A DNA stretch of 64,000 nucleotides from Acholoe squamosa. Its lineage: Eukaryota > Annelida > Polychaeta > Phyllodocida > Polynoidae. The translations under genes were made by a program, and so were the position numbers. The stretch spans positions 41,392,002 to 41,456,001 of the forward strand of contig OX439046.1 of assembly GCA_949317995.1 (NCBI GenBank), read 5' to 3'. This document shows positions 31,475 to 44,049 of this stretch, in pieces. Position 1 is the first letter of the stretch. Every line of letters begins with the position of its first letter. The notes under the pieces were generated by a model that did no database searches, was not told the DNA's origin, and saw nothing but the letters and a program-made list of their open reading frames with translations.

Positions 31475-34400
31475 CAGTGGCCCACAAGGGTCAAAATTAG
31501 AAATGAAAATTGAATTGAAAATGAAACTTGAAAAAACTGTAGTGGTTCGTCTCGTTAAGTTAGATTAAGTAATCATAACGAAGAGAGAAAAAGTTTCCGG
31601 GTAGGCAACCGAGCTTTTATTTCATAGCTTATGTTACATACGATCACAGCCTCAGAGGACTACATGCTACTAGGGCATTCGGTTACCCTTTCGGGTAACG
31701 ACCTGGTTGAGCAGTGTGTAAAACCACTACTGGAGAACATGGGGGTAGAACCAGCCTTATATAGGGGAAAAGCCCGCGAAACTCAGACCGGCCACGTGAC
31801 GTGTGGCGGACGAGTGGTAGGCCCCCTGGTGTAATGGATACGAACCCAGAGGCAGGTGCTGCCACCTGCCATCCAGACTCCCCCACTACACCCGAAGACC
31901 TAGGTCTGAGTCCCACGGGTACATGAAAGTAAAGTGTAAATACCATACCCCTACAAAACTAATTTAAATAAACAATTTTTTTCTTTGAAAGAATACAAAA
32001 ATTTCAAAAACAATATAATTAGGGGGGAAAAAGAAACGTTCACCTTTTTTCAAAAACCAACATTGAATGAAGAGTCAAAACTCAGTTACTAACTTTTTGC
32101 TGTCACTGTCAATTCAAGTAAACCAACTTGTGACAGGTATCTTTTAGCATTGACTATTTTGTGACACCTATCTTTTAGCATTGGCAAGGAACATATAACA
32201 CAATTCATGTGCACCTGTTGGGAATTGAACCTCTGTAAATGACCTGCATGAAAACCAGCCTTAGGGAAAGGCCTCACCTGTCAATTGGCCCCTGTAAATT
32301 GGCCCCTACAATGAAAGTGGTGCCTTGGACTATGCAAAACATGCATCTTAAAATGCCGTTTTGGAATTGGGCCTGGAGGACAGAGCAAAGGAAAATGGTC
32401 CTTGGAAATGTGACTGGCCCTAAGGGCAAATTGGCTGCAAAGACTATTGGCCCCAAGGACAATTTGCCCCAGGGGACTACTGGCCACTATCATATAAATG
32501 GCCCTACTGAGGTAAACATAGTGAGTAGGTGGAAGGTGAGATTGTGTAAGATTGCACAATTGGCCGAAAGGAAGATTGGCCCCAAGGGACTACTGGCCAC
32601 TTTCATACAAATGGGTCTAGTCAGGGAAATATTAGAAATTGAATGTATGTTAGTGACCTACATAAAAACTGGCCTCAGGAAAAGCTTGACTTGTCACTTG
32701 GCCCTTGTTCATTGGCTCCTGCCAAAAAGTGGCTCCTTGGACCTTGAGAAACATGGACTTGTGCCTTCATGGAATTGGGCCTGAATGACAAAACAAAGAT
32801 AAAAGAGTCCCTGGAGAAGTGATTAGCTGTAAGGGACATTGGTCCCAAGGACAATTGGCCCAAGGACAATTGGCTACACATGACATTTGGCCTCATTCAT
32901 ACAAAAGGCCCCTGTAAGGAAAACATATTGAATGGGAAAAAAAGTGAGGACATAGGAAAATCGTTTGGGGGTGAGCAGTTTTGTAAAAAGTCTATAATTG
33001 GCCCAAGGATGATTGGCCCCAAGGACAATTGGCCCCAATGTAAAACTGTTACCTATCATACTCTCCCATTCACAACATACCACTGCCCTCACCTACATCT
33101 GTTACCTATCATACTCTCCCAATTACAACATACCGCTGCCCTCACCTTCAACCTGCTCATCATGTTTCCCTCCATTTATGTGATAAGGGCCAGTTGTCCA
33201 TTGAGCCAATTGCCCTTGGGGCCAAATGTAGAAAGATGCAAAAATGGTCCCTTCAACCCCTTCCCATTCCTCTATACCCTCTCCTTCCTCCTATTCACTA
33301 TGTTTTGTCTTACAAGGGCCAGTTGTATTATAGGTAACAGTTGTATCTTGGGGCCAATTGCCCTTGGGGCCAATTTCCCTGGGCCAATTATACACTTATA
33401 AAGTTGCTCATCCCCACCCAATTTTCCTATGCCCTCACTTTTTTCCCATTCAATATGTTTTCCTTACTGGGGCTTTTTGTATGAAAGGGGCAATTTGTCA
33501 TGTGGGGTCAATTGTCTATGGGCCAATCATCTTTGGGACCAATTTCCCTTACAGCCAACCACTTTTCCATGGACGCTTTTTCTCTTTTTCTTCGCTCTGT
33601 CCTTCAGGCCTTGTTCCATCAAAGCATCACAAGATACATGTCTTGTCAGGTCCAAGGGGCCACTTTATTGCAGGGGCCAATGAACAAGGGCCAATTGAAC
33701 AGTCAGGCCTTTTCCTGAGACCAGATTTATGTAAGCCACTTAGAGAGGTTCAATTTCCAATATCTTCCTGACTAGGGCCATGAAGTTCCTTGGAGCCAAT
33801 TATCATTTGGGCCAATTGCCTTTGGGGCCAATTATGCAATCATACAAAACCTAACCCTTCACTATCAACCATCTCCCGTATGCCCTCACCTTCCACCTAC
33901 TTTCCCTTAGTAGAGCCATTTGTATGATAGCGGCCAGTAGTCCTTGGGGGCCAATGGTCCTTAGGGCCAATTGTTTTTAGTCAATTGTGCATTCTTACAT
34001 AATATGTCCCTTCACCCCCAACCAACTCCTCTATTTATGTAGGTCACTTACTTTCGGCCAATTGTGCAATCTTACACCATCTCACCTTCCCCCTACTCAC
34101 AATGTTTCCCTTAGTAGTGATAGTGGCCAGAATAGTGGCCAAATAGTCTTTTCAGCCAATTTGCCCTTAGGGCCAGTCACCTTTCAAGGACCACTTTCTT
34201 TGCTCTGTCCTCCAGGCCCAATTCCGAAACGGCATTTCAAGATAAATGTTTTGCACAGTCCAAGGCACCACTTTCATTGTAGGGGCCAATTTACAGAGGT
34301 TCAATTCCCAACAGGTGCACATGAATTGTGTTATATGTTCCTTGCAATGCTAAAAGATAGGTATCACAAAATAGTCAATGCTAAAAGATACCTGTCAGTG

Positions 34401-34587
34401 ACAGCAACAAGTTAGTGACTAAGTTTTGACTTTTCATTCAATGTTGGTTTTCCTTTCAAAGAAAAAAATATGAACATTTTTGAAAATCTTTAATTTTTTT
34501 TGAATAAAAATTTGAAACTATATATTTTTTTCAATTTCATTTTCAATTTCATTTTCGTTTCTTATTTTGACCCTTAGAGGGCCACTG
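31475..34587. mobile_element. Foldback-type DNA transposon with TA target, split by a solo LTR
   Basis: The ends CAGTGGCCC and GGGCCACTG are inverted and flanked by TA (31473-31474 and 34588-34589). Long arms are inverted copies: 31990-32330 mirrors 34260-34500, including the words CACCTGTTGGGAATTGAACC and GGTATCTTTTAGCATTG. The interior (32280-34190) is built of diverged copies of a self-complementary unit around GGGGCCAATTGNCCTTGGGG in both orientations. Apparent frames (for example 32239-32784) are read-through of the repeats. There is no transposase. TA target and CAGTG ends point to a Tc1/mariner-type source. Confidence 0.7.
31538..31955 (-). mobile_element. Solo LTR nested in the foldback element
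   Basis: 418 bp starting TGTAGTGGTTCG and ending CCCCTACA, with 4-bp target duplication AAAC (31534-31537 and 31956-31959). A TTTATT block (about 31615) and TTATATAGGG (about 31757) are the minus-strand polyadenylation signal and TATA box. It is a different LTR sequence from elements 1 to 3 but has the same architecture. Confidence 0.85.
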
Positions 34588-34589
34588 TA

Positions 34590-35217
34590 ATTTAGGTCTA
34601 AATCAGGCTCTATAATGCCAACACCTATGCTGTAATTTATGCTAAAACGTTCATTTTCTATAGATGACATGACAAAAGAGTACAGGCATAACATCTGCAA
34701 GATTTTATTTAAATTGATTGGCTGACACTGTCGTTAGGTACTTTTACGATTCAACTATTATGCGTATACCCACTAAAACCTGTGACCAGTTGATATACTT
34801 AGGGCTAGGAATTTCCACTTAACAGAGAGATCATTGATGCAATCGATGTGAACAGGACATGTGTGATTACAATATATTTGCATCCCAAGAGGGGATACAA
34901 TAGCTACAATGCATGATGACATTTAATACTAATAACATTATTTATGCCCTGGGGAAGTATATGGCACTTGGGTATATGGTTTGTTGCATTCCCACTGTAA
35001 CCAAACATATTCATCTCGGACTAAACACGCCATTCTTTTACCCTTTGACTCGGTCAAGGTATGGGTGTCTAGTATGTAGTAAGACCAGATTCTCTCCACC
35101 TCCATCCCTTTCTGCCAGCCCGACCTCAATCCTATCATGTTCGACTAGCTTCTTTGTTCCCCTTTGTCTTAGGACATGTACACACTCTGTCGATTCTTTT
35201 TTTTTTTTCCTTTCTAG
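34590..35217. other. No gene seen
   Basis: Only incidental frames are present. A long pyrimidine run at 35196-35214 leads into the candidate exon. Confidence 0.4.
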
Positions 35218-35278
35218 ATTTTATGGAAGTAATATGTGTGGAGCAAGCGATGTCAATCAAGGTCCGATGGATAGATTG
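35218..35278 (+). other. Candidate internal exon of an unknown host gene
   Basis: A near-ideal acceptor (about 20 pyrimidines then TTTCTAG, 35196-35217) and a good donor (G|GTAAGG at 35279) bracket 61 nt. They are open in the frame giving 'FYGSNMCGASDVNQGPMDRL'. The protein is not recognised. It is supported only by splice-site quality. Confidence 0.25.
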
Positions 35279-35962
35279 GTAAGGATTATGGTACACAAAA
35301 GTCAGACCACAACAATCAAATAATGTCCAAAATGAAATGCCATATGTGACTCAATATAGCAGAGTGGACCTTAAGTCACTTCAGCATGAACCTCCGAATT
35401 GGGGTCAGGAGGGGAAAATGAATTTTTTAACGAAATTTTGTTTTCAGTGGATTCCTTTAGTTTATAGTGTTGACAACCTAACCCCAGACTTTCATATCCA
35501 AATTAAATTTCTAACAGTGCTAATTTTGCAATTTCAGACACCCTACATTAACATTTTGTCATGAACAAAGGCCAGAGAGGATGCGTCGGCGATGCATTTT
35601 TACTCTATATTGATGCTCTGACAGTGGCCCCCCATCTGGAGCCCAATGCCCATGTTTGGTATGCTTTTGTGTAGTGTGAATTCATTTACCCAATCGCAGG
35701 GTCTGTTATGAATTTAAGTTGACATTCAGCTGTTTTTCAAGTGCCTTTTGGACCTACACGACCCAAACATTTGTTGTCAAGGGCCCACGTGATGCAAAAG
35801 CAGCACTGTGATTGGCCGAGCACCCAGCATCGTCTTCGTGTTCGGTGTCACATGTCGGTGACAAGTTGGAATTTTGCTCTGCGGTGATTTTGCCTGTTTT
35901 AACCGTGTATTATCATCAAGGATTATCATAAATAGTGTACTTTGGATCCTTACACATTGCAG

Positions 35963-36162
35963 AGCTGGACAAAGTGGCAAATGCTCTAAATGCTATAAAT
36001 AGGGCAAACTTAGCATCAGCTGTAGCCAACCAGGAACAATGGTGTCGGGTTGTCAATGATTATTCTTTGTTCCCTGACAAGTTTGACAATTCTGAGGATT
36101 CTGACTCTGATAGTGACTCTGAGACTGAGGAAAATAATGGGGAGGATGTTAAAGAATCATAG
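35963..36162 (+). other. Candidate 3'-terminal exon, acidic C-terminus
   Basis: After an acceptor-like CTTACACATTGCAG (ending 35962) the frame encodes a short helical segment ('ELDKVANALNAINRANLASA') and a Ser/Asp/Glu tail ('NSEDSDSDSDSETEENNGED'), and stops at 36160-36162. An AATAAA lies at 36489-36494. It may belong with the exon at 35218-35278 or to an unrecognised transposon. The family is unknown. Confidence 0.3.
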
Positions 36163-36494
36163 ATCTGATGTGGAAGACATAGCTCTAGTTATAACTGATC
36201 CAGTGCAGGAGTGGTGTGATAAAGAGAAGGTGTTGAGTGACAACTTCTGAAGAAAGTGGTTTTATTCTCCTGTGTTTAGATCCCAAGTTAAAGACCTGGA
36301 GGAGCCCACTTAACACTTGGATTCTACCTTTAATCGGTATTATGAGGTCTAAACACTCAAAAGACAATGTTGATACGTTCCTTCACTACACAAGGAACAG
36401 ATATTGTGCCCACAGACTATTTGATTAAACCACTAACTCAATCATTTTTTTTCGGGAAATTGTGCATGTTATTTGATGACGTTGCATGAATAAA

Positions 36495-39400
36495 ACTATT
36501 TCTCCAATATACCTAGTACGACATCTATATGTTTGGAACAATTAATGAAGATTTCACATTGATATCTCAAATACAAGTACCCAATACTAGGGTGAGTAGT
36601 GACTAATGTGCTCACCAACTTCTCACAAGCCGCTCGCGACCTGCTTGCCCCACTTTGATCGGGCATAGCTCAAAATAGTACTCCTCGCGTTTTTAACTAA
36701 GAAAAAAAAAACAACTTAGAATTTAGCTAGCAACTCATGCAAGGGCTCTATAGAAATTATATTAATTCGCTCTATAACATGGTATAGCTAACTAGAAATG
36801 TCTAAGGTGCGACATAAGTTCCACTCTGCTATATTGAGTCACATATAATGCTGTTTTCTTATGAATTGCCAAATGTATGCTGATTGTTGATCCAGGGATT
36901 TTCTCATTCATTCCTCTGACTTTGTCTTATTCTGTCGTCCTTTGACACTGTTTATTGTTCCGATTCTGCCATACTTGGAATGATACACTGTTAAAAATTT
37001 CCATAAACGTAGCATAGAAACTCTGTAGACTTTTATGGTGATTCACTGTAATCTAAAAGAACAGTGATTTCCCTTGTAATAACAGTGCTTGCTTCAACCT
37101 AAGGTTCACTGTACAGGGATTCTCTGCCATTTTTTAATGGGTATTCATTATTTTGCCAGTGAATCACCGTTTTTCAAGGGGGTTCTTTTTACTGTGATAT
37201 ATAAGAACGGTGATAACAAATCATAATAAGATATTTCCGAAAGATTACCTATCAGGAGGGAATATCTCAATAATGCTAATCAGCATTACAGCATACTTCT
37301 ACCTACTACACACCCCTGAGCTACGTCTCCTCAGTATTCCTATTCTATGAGCAGCACTTACTCACTCGACCTGCTCTACCAACCCACTTAGGTTACACAA
37401 CAATCTCATTTAATAGCACAAATGTCAGCAGGCGTTGTGACTAGTGACCTCAGCTTCAGGGTACTACCAGTATTTTCCAGTTCATGAGAACTCTCAAAGA
37501 CGACAATAACAGATTTCACATGCAGATATACGTTTGAATCCCAAACTGAGTTTGTTACATACGCGTTATGGTGATAACTTTGGGTGTCAGAAAAATAATT
37601 CTTTGTTATAGTTTTGAGATAAGTTTGTGCGGATGAAAAGTGTGAATACAAATCATTGCAATAGATAGTTATTAAGCCAATATTTGTGTTTCATATACAA
37701 ATGGCTATTGTAGAATAACTTTATCATAACTGTGATGGGATACACGCCAACCAGCCCATAATAGTAAGGAATCCCTGACCTCTTATTGTTATCCACTAGT
37801 TATGATATTCTATGTAAGAGGGCCCTTAGGACTGCCCACTGCTGTGTCTGAGGTAATGGTAATGACATAAGAAAATGGTAATGAAGACTGAAATAAAGAC
37901 TGGGTGTTAAAGTAGGGTAGATTCACCTAATTTTCACCTGATGCCATGACTCCACCGTCTTCAGCACTAAATTGCTCCCCCAACCATGTGTTCTATTGGG
38001 GTTTATACCATGGTTATGGGTCATTTGCATCATTTTGAGTTCAAGTTTAGGGATAAACCTCGTGCAATTCACCACGGCCAGAATGAACAATAGTTGACAC
38101 TAAACCGAAACAGAATTTTGACAGCGAGTTGACGACAGAATATATGAGCCATTTCTACCTTTTACATACCAAATCTGATGAAAAGACTTGAAGGGAAGAA
38201 TGTATGGAGGTTAATTCAATAGTAGTCTTGTAGATTCTGATATTAAGGCAAAATATAATAAAAGAAAACTTGTAAACTTTCGAAGCAAGTGACTGGCTGC
38301 TCGTCTCTGCCATAGTGTCAATGTCCTCTGCCACGGCTGTTGCGCCAACTGGTGTATAAAGAAAGTATAATGCTTCTTGTCAGACAGTGAACTGGGACCG
38401 ATCGTATTTTTGCCATTTTGAGGGGATATAGCCTTTAATTCTTCTATTGAAACATGGGAACAGTAAAAAGAAGGTATATTGTTTGCTTTGTTAACCTGTG
38501 GAGGACAGAAATGCTCTATAAATGGTATAATCGAATGTTTTTCTCGGCTGACTGCACGGTGTTGACAAACAAATGCCACCCTCCTCGTCGCTGTTGATTC
38601 AACTTGAATTTCTTCTTTATTTAGGCTAAAAAACTTACATTTTAGGGTTTGTACCATGGTATAAAGTGCTTAAATAAGGGTAATTGATCCACCCATTGAT
38701 TTTAGCCACTGGATACAATCAACTCGGGCATATTTAACCTCTAACTAGTGCCTTCGGCACCAGGGGGGCAGCTATGATTTACAGAACATTCCTGCCCCTT
38801 CACCTATCCCTGCCTAGTCCTCTGCTTTCCAAACAGGGCGGCAAAATCTGTGGTGCCATCTGATGATCTGTGGCTGCATCTGTGGCCTTGACCTTTGACC
38901 TGTGACCTAGATATTACCAGATTCGCCGTAGCAACGCAATTCCATCGCTTGGGAAATTCTATTTCACATTTCACAATGGTTTTGGTATATTTAGACATCA
39001 TATTTATGTGAGGCTATTGAGTATGTATTAGCTCCATAACACAATTACAATATCTAACCAATGTGTCATAAATATCTTATTTTCCTTCCCGTATCTAAAG
39101 CTCATACAATGGCGGAAATTTTCAAAATCTTCCACCTCTTGTTGTCATGATGAGATTATCTTTGAATTTAACTAAAAATGACTATTCCCATTTAATTAAC
39201 TTTTACTTCTCTGGATAGATTTAGAAATAGGATGGAAAATTACAGGTCACAGCACTCTACCATGAGCCATCTACATAGAGCCTTCCATAGTTTAGGCAGT
39301 CCACACTAGGTGGCAGCCAAAGACCACATATGCCTAGTAGGATTTGATTCTGCATCATCAACCAACCTGATACCAGCTTGTAAAGTCAGGAGTGCATTCC

Positions 39401-41889
39401 CTCCTGTTTTTAGCTGTATCAGAGATTATAGACATCATGAATAACCTATATCAGTTATATATCAAGATTACTTCTGTATATACATGTATCATTTAGTGTA
39501 AGAGGATTAGTATATACTAGAGAAGGTACAGGTCAAGGAGTATACATCAAGATCCAGTCGTGCATGGCCAAACCAAGATGAGGTGTGTGGGTTGAAAGGA
39601 TTTCAATGCGAGGCCCACCTGTGGGGTTGTAAAGTTAATTAGATAGGGAGAGGGGGGTAGTTTATGAGGAGGATGGCCATTTGTGCATTCAGATGTTGTG
39701 GTGTTACTATTTAGTACTAGTAAGGACGGGTGGTGTACTGACCTTATGTATTTGTATTGGATTCTTGAGTTGTGTGCTTTCATCTTATAGACTGGTATTT
39801 ATACTATTGTGCAGAGACTGTAAGATGGCATTGTAAAGAGTGTGTTCTATTATATACAAATCTTTAAAGATTCAATATTTACCAATTTCCTACGTTGGAT
39901 AAAGTTTTTGTTTACTGGGTTAGGTGCAGCTTATAGTATTCTCCCAAAGTCAGCATGTGGCTTATATGAGGGTGAAGCTTATAATACAATGGAATCACAG
40001 TGCTTTGAATTGGCCATACCACACAGTCAACTGTTACATACTAGAGTAGCTATGTCTGCACCATTTATAAATAAAGGGCTTATTTCTCTTTGATGGATGT
40101 TTGAAAGAGTGAGAATGCTATAGATTAATCATCTTTAACTTGGGGTTAACTGTCTTCCTTGATCAATAACACATTATTGCAAATTTATCAATATTTACTG
40201 ACTTTGCCTTCTCAAATGTGGCTGGAAAAGTGTTAGAAACCCACTTGTCATGGGACGAATATTGCCCCCAAGTCTGTAACATAGTCATCTGGTGGAGATG
40301 GCTAGAGGTAAATCCCTAAAAATGGTCGAATAGCAGGACCTACATCTTTCCATTTTCTATCAAAGTAAGCAGGTTAAAATTCACTGAAATGACCATAGAT
40401 ATGACTACAATATGGTACCAAAAACATGAGAATTGGCTGACTCAAGGTAGGACTACATGGACGGCCTAAGTCACTCTATCCTAGATAGTGTACAAAATGG
40501 CTGACTACCAACTATTCCACTAAACAAACCATTCACTCTCTCCTAGGCAAGCAAGATAAACCATGTATGCAAGTGCATTTTAGCTTTGCAGAAACTTGTA
40601 TTCAGGATACTTGAGCCCTTGAGGAAGCCAACACAATCTGCCCTTGTGTTTCTCATCAAGACCTTTCACATCAATGTGAGATAGTTTCTGAACTATGCAA
40701 GATCTAAAAGTTGAGTCTGCTTATTACTGACGTCTACAGATGTATTTGAGATGAGAGGGACTAAATAGAGCAGTCATAGAGCACCATCTCAATGTGCACC
40801 TGGAAGCCACCATCTTAGTCACTGCATACAGGACGCTCCATCCCCTATATCTAAGGGTCTACATATTACTATATACTGATATACACTGATGATATGACAT
40901 TCAGGCATGCACTCTAGTCAGGCAGGACCCCCAGTTCCTGACTGGTGTGGCTTGAAGTAGCCAACCCAAACCACTCCATTAATGAGGGGTCCAGAGGGGA
41001 AATAATCTTCCATCAGCAGACAAAAGATGAGCATGTAAGCCTGGGCCCGTACATATGGACCCCAGCTGCCCACATGCTCACCTCAAGCCACACGTAACCC
41101 TAAGTTTGTTGCCTTTTATGGATCTGGTATGCCAACTGGACTCTCAAAGAAGTCATTCTGCTCCTTCTTACCCTGACATGAAGGTCCCCACTCCAAAAGG
41201 GGACAAAAGCTGTGGCCTATGTAAAGTCAAACCTCTGCAGCCTACCCCAACATTTGATCCAATCTGATTCATTTCAGGATGTCCACTGCAACAATTGGCT
41301 CTTGTCTCCAACAAAGCCTCCAACTCGGAGGCTACAGCTTTTAACAAACAGTGGTACTAGTACTACCAGGCCTACTACATGTACTACCTCATATTTGCAG
41401 TGAGCTATAGAGTGGATATAGAGTGAGCAGAAACTATATTACCAGTGCAAGCCTGTGGATTGAGGCTAGACGTGATAATGTAAATGAATTATATTATAAT
41501 GAGTCTCAAGGTGAAATATGTATTAATCTGTGACTGTCCCAGATACATTCATGATTAAGACATGGTGCAGTGCACACAGCAATGTACTAAGATCTTATGT
41601 ACAGCCTACCAGAATGGTGGCACAGACTAAAATCAGAATGATGTATCATGAACCTGGTATGTGCTGGCAAAAATTCCCTATCCAATGTGAACCGACATGT
41701 TTCAGCCTATTGTTATCCTTTCCCAAGGCTTATTTATTATATTACTGATTAGTAGGGTAATGATATTGAATTGTCAAATCTTGTACTGTAGGGATATTCT
41801 CACCCTAAAGGTGAAACTTTGTAAGCTTGACATTTGTCAAATATGTAACACTTTCCAGATGGTCTTACGTATCTGTCTGTAAAATTTTA
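36495..41889. other. No gene seen
   Basis: About 5.4 kb of AT-rich intergenic DNA. Features: CACTGTTAAAAATT and ACAGTGATTT/AATCACCGTTTT words around 36989-37210, a possible decayed MITE, and TGACCTTTGACCTGTGACCT (38889-38908), three AGGTCA half-sites each one base apart on the minus strand. Small frames (38211-38657, 39547-39783, 39842-40093) have no family features. Confidence 0.4.
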
Positions 41890-43330
41890 AGTGCTGAGCA
41901 CTTGCAGATAGTTACAAACAAAAGTTAAAAATTGTTGTTTCCCCTCATTTCTCATCTTCTACTGATATTTTTATTTTCAAGGTAAAATCAGATCAAATAC
42001 AAAAAGCTCCCTGATAGGAGTCTCATGGCAAATCTTCAAATGCCTGGCACTAGCTGTTAGAAGGATATTGAGAAACAGGATAGAAGCTCATAATTGATAT
42101 CATGTCTTATGATATTTTCACCATTTAGGTCAAATGAAGTGACCTTAATCAAAGTCACATACACAGTACTTCCTGATAGGGCCCTAGTACAAAACTTCAT
42201 GCGCCTGGCACCAACAGTTATAGTTAGACAGGGGCATCCGAAAAGGGGGACAGAGGGGCCCAAACAAATAGCAGGTGGAGCCTGAGTATGTCTGGGCCCA
42301 CTGAAATTCAGCCAAGACCTCATAATGATGAAATGCACAAACATCCAACATGTTACATCTCAAATGAGATCAGTATGGTAATGGGATAGGGAATATGGGG
42401 GCCTGAACCTTAAATCAGACCTATAAGTCACCGAAATAACTTTTTCTGTACAAGGTCTATATTCTTATATATAAGTATATAAAGGTGTCATCATGGTGAA
42501 ACCGACAATTCAAGGTGGTTGTGGGGGGGGGGGCCACCACTGGGCCCCCAGAAGATTTGCTCCCTACGCCTCTGTTAGAAGCTAGGTTATAAGGTGCCTT
42601 TTCCAGCTCATATCTCAAGTTCTGGTAGTATTTTCCAGGTCAGATCATGTGACTTTGACCTTGCTTAAGGTCATATACACAGCACTGATTGATATATATC
42701 TCTTGGCATGATTCTATGTGCCTGGCACTAGCAGTTATTAGGATAGTGAAAAAAGTTATGAGTTGCCATTTCAAGCACATATTGCATTTTCTATGGATGT
42801 TTTCACCTTTACGGTCAAATCATGTGACCTTGACCTTGTTCAAGGTCAAATAAAGAGCACTCACTGATAGGGCCCTAATATATCTTTCTGTAAGCAAGAT
42901 TTTATATGCCTGGCACTAGCGGTCAGCAGGATAATGAGAAATAAGTTATATGAGTTGTTATTTTCACCTCATATCTCACGCTTAAGGGAAATCTTCACTT
43001 TCAAGGTCAAATCATATGACCTTGACCTTATTAAAGGTCAAATAAAGAGCATGCACTGATAGGACCCTAATATATCTTTCTGTTAGTAAGATTTATCTGC
43101 CTGGCACTAGCGGTCAGCAGGATAATGAGAAATAAGCTATATGAGTTGCTATATTCACCTCATATCTCATTTTTAAGGGAAATCTTCACTTTCAAGGTCA
43201 AATCATGTGACCTTGACCTTATTCAAGGTCAAATAGCCAACACACACTGATAGGGCTGTGATATATCAGTCCCATGTCAAAATTTCATGAGTCGAGCCCT
43301 TATGGTTCTCAAGATATTGAGAACCAAAGT
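41890..43330. repeat. ~185-bp tandem satellite rich in CAAGGTCA half-sites
   Basis: The word TGCCTGGCACTAG (or a close variant) recurs at about 42040, 42202, 42719, 42908 and 43090, and copies between 42600 and 43260 are spaced about 182-189 bp. Each carries AGGTCAAATCATGTGACCTTGACCTT followed by a CAAGGTCAAAT, then CACTGATAGGGCCCTAATA. A 346-bp insertion splits the array. Confidence 0.7.
42229..42574. mobile_element. Short non-autonomous DNA element inside the satellite
   Basis: Ends CAGGGGCATC and (inverted) CAGAGGCGTA, flanked by TTAGA at 42224-42228 and 42575-42579. It interrupts the satellite copy exactly. CAGRGGCRT termini resemble hAT ends, although hAT normally makes 8-bp duplications. 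It has no coding frame. Confidence 0.5.
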
Positions 43331-43766
43331 TTGATAACTGTTATCTTCCAGGAAAATGTTCAGTTTTATCAAAAAATTGGTTGCCATGGAAACGGGCCTA
43401 TAAATCACACATGCTGGTCCAACCCAATGACCCACCTGGTCTAGTCTGAAAGGTAATGGTCTAAGCTTTCATTTGATACCATGTGACCATTGCTATGGTT
43501 GGAGTGCAACAAATTTCATTTTTAAGCTGCATTTTCAATAGTGGCTCCCAGACTAACACTGGAAATCTAAAATTGTATATATCACACCACCACCATCAAC
43601 CCATACGGAGGTTGTAATTTTACAAGGTGTCACTAGCTCACTCCTAGTCACCCCTGATCTTCTGCATCCTGCATTGTGGGATATAGCCTGTACAGGCTAA
43701 TTAGATGCATATATCATTGGGCAATACAAGACATAGACCCTATGTTTAGTACAGCCTAATACATAG

Positions 43767-43854
43767 ATAGAACTAAACGACCGTGGTGTACGAGGTGGCC
43801 GATCCACCACGAGGGGGTGTCTCCACCGAGGACACCAGGGGAGTTTAGTTCTAT
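43767..43854. repeat. 88-bp multi-hairpin sequence
   Basis: A perfect 12-bp outer stem ATAGAACTAAAC/GTTTAGTTCTAT (43767-43778 and 43843-43854) encloses two further stems: GGTGG/CCACC around CCGAT (alternatively CGTGGTG/CACCACG), and GGTGTC/GACACC. The enclosed word GTGGTGGATCGGC (minus) recurs on plus near 43976 and 43994 and in part at about 44037. Confidence 0.5.
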
Positions 43855-44049
43855 ATTTATTTTATGTTTTTAGAGGTTTAAATAAGGAAAAATGATCAAA
43901 ATCCGGTACCGTAGTTCCCCGTACAAGCGCCGATCCGCCATTTTGAATGTTTACATGCACCCAGAATGAGGCTGCAGTGGTGGATCGGCCGCTGTGGTGG
44001 ATCGGCACACGTTACGCCACTGGGGGTGTGCGGATCGGCCCTCCAATGC

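Noticed and set aside
32239..33771. Frames of 130-180 codons with repeated GPI/LGPI words
   Set aside because: They are translations of the GGGGCCAATTG repeats in the foldback element, and occur on both strands.
37010..37210. Complete DNA transposon suggested by CACTGTTAAAAATT and ACAGTGATT words
   Set aside because: Inverted ends could not be paired convincingly and no target duplication was found.
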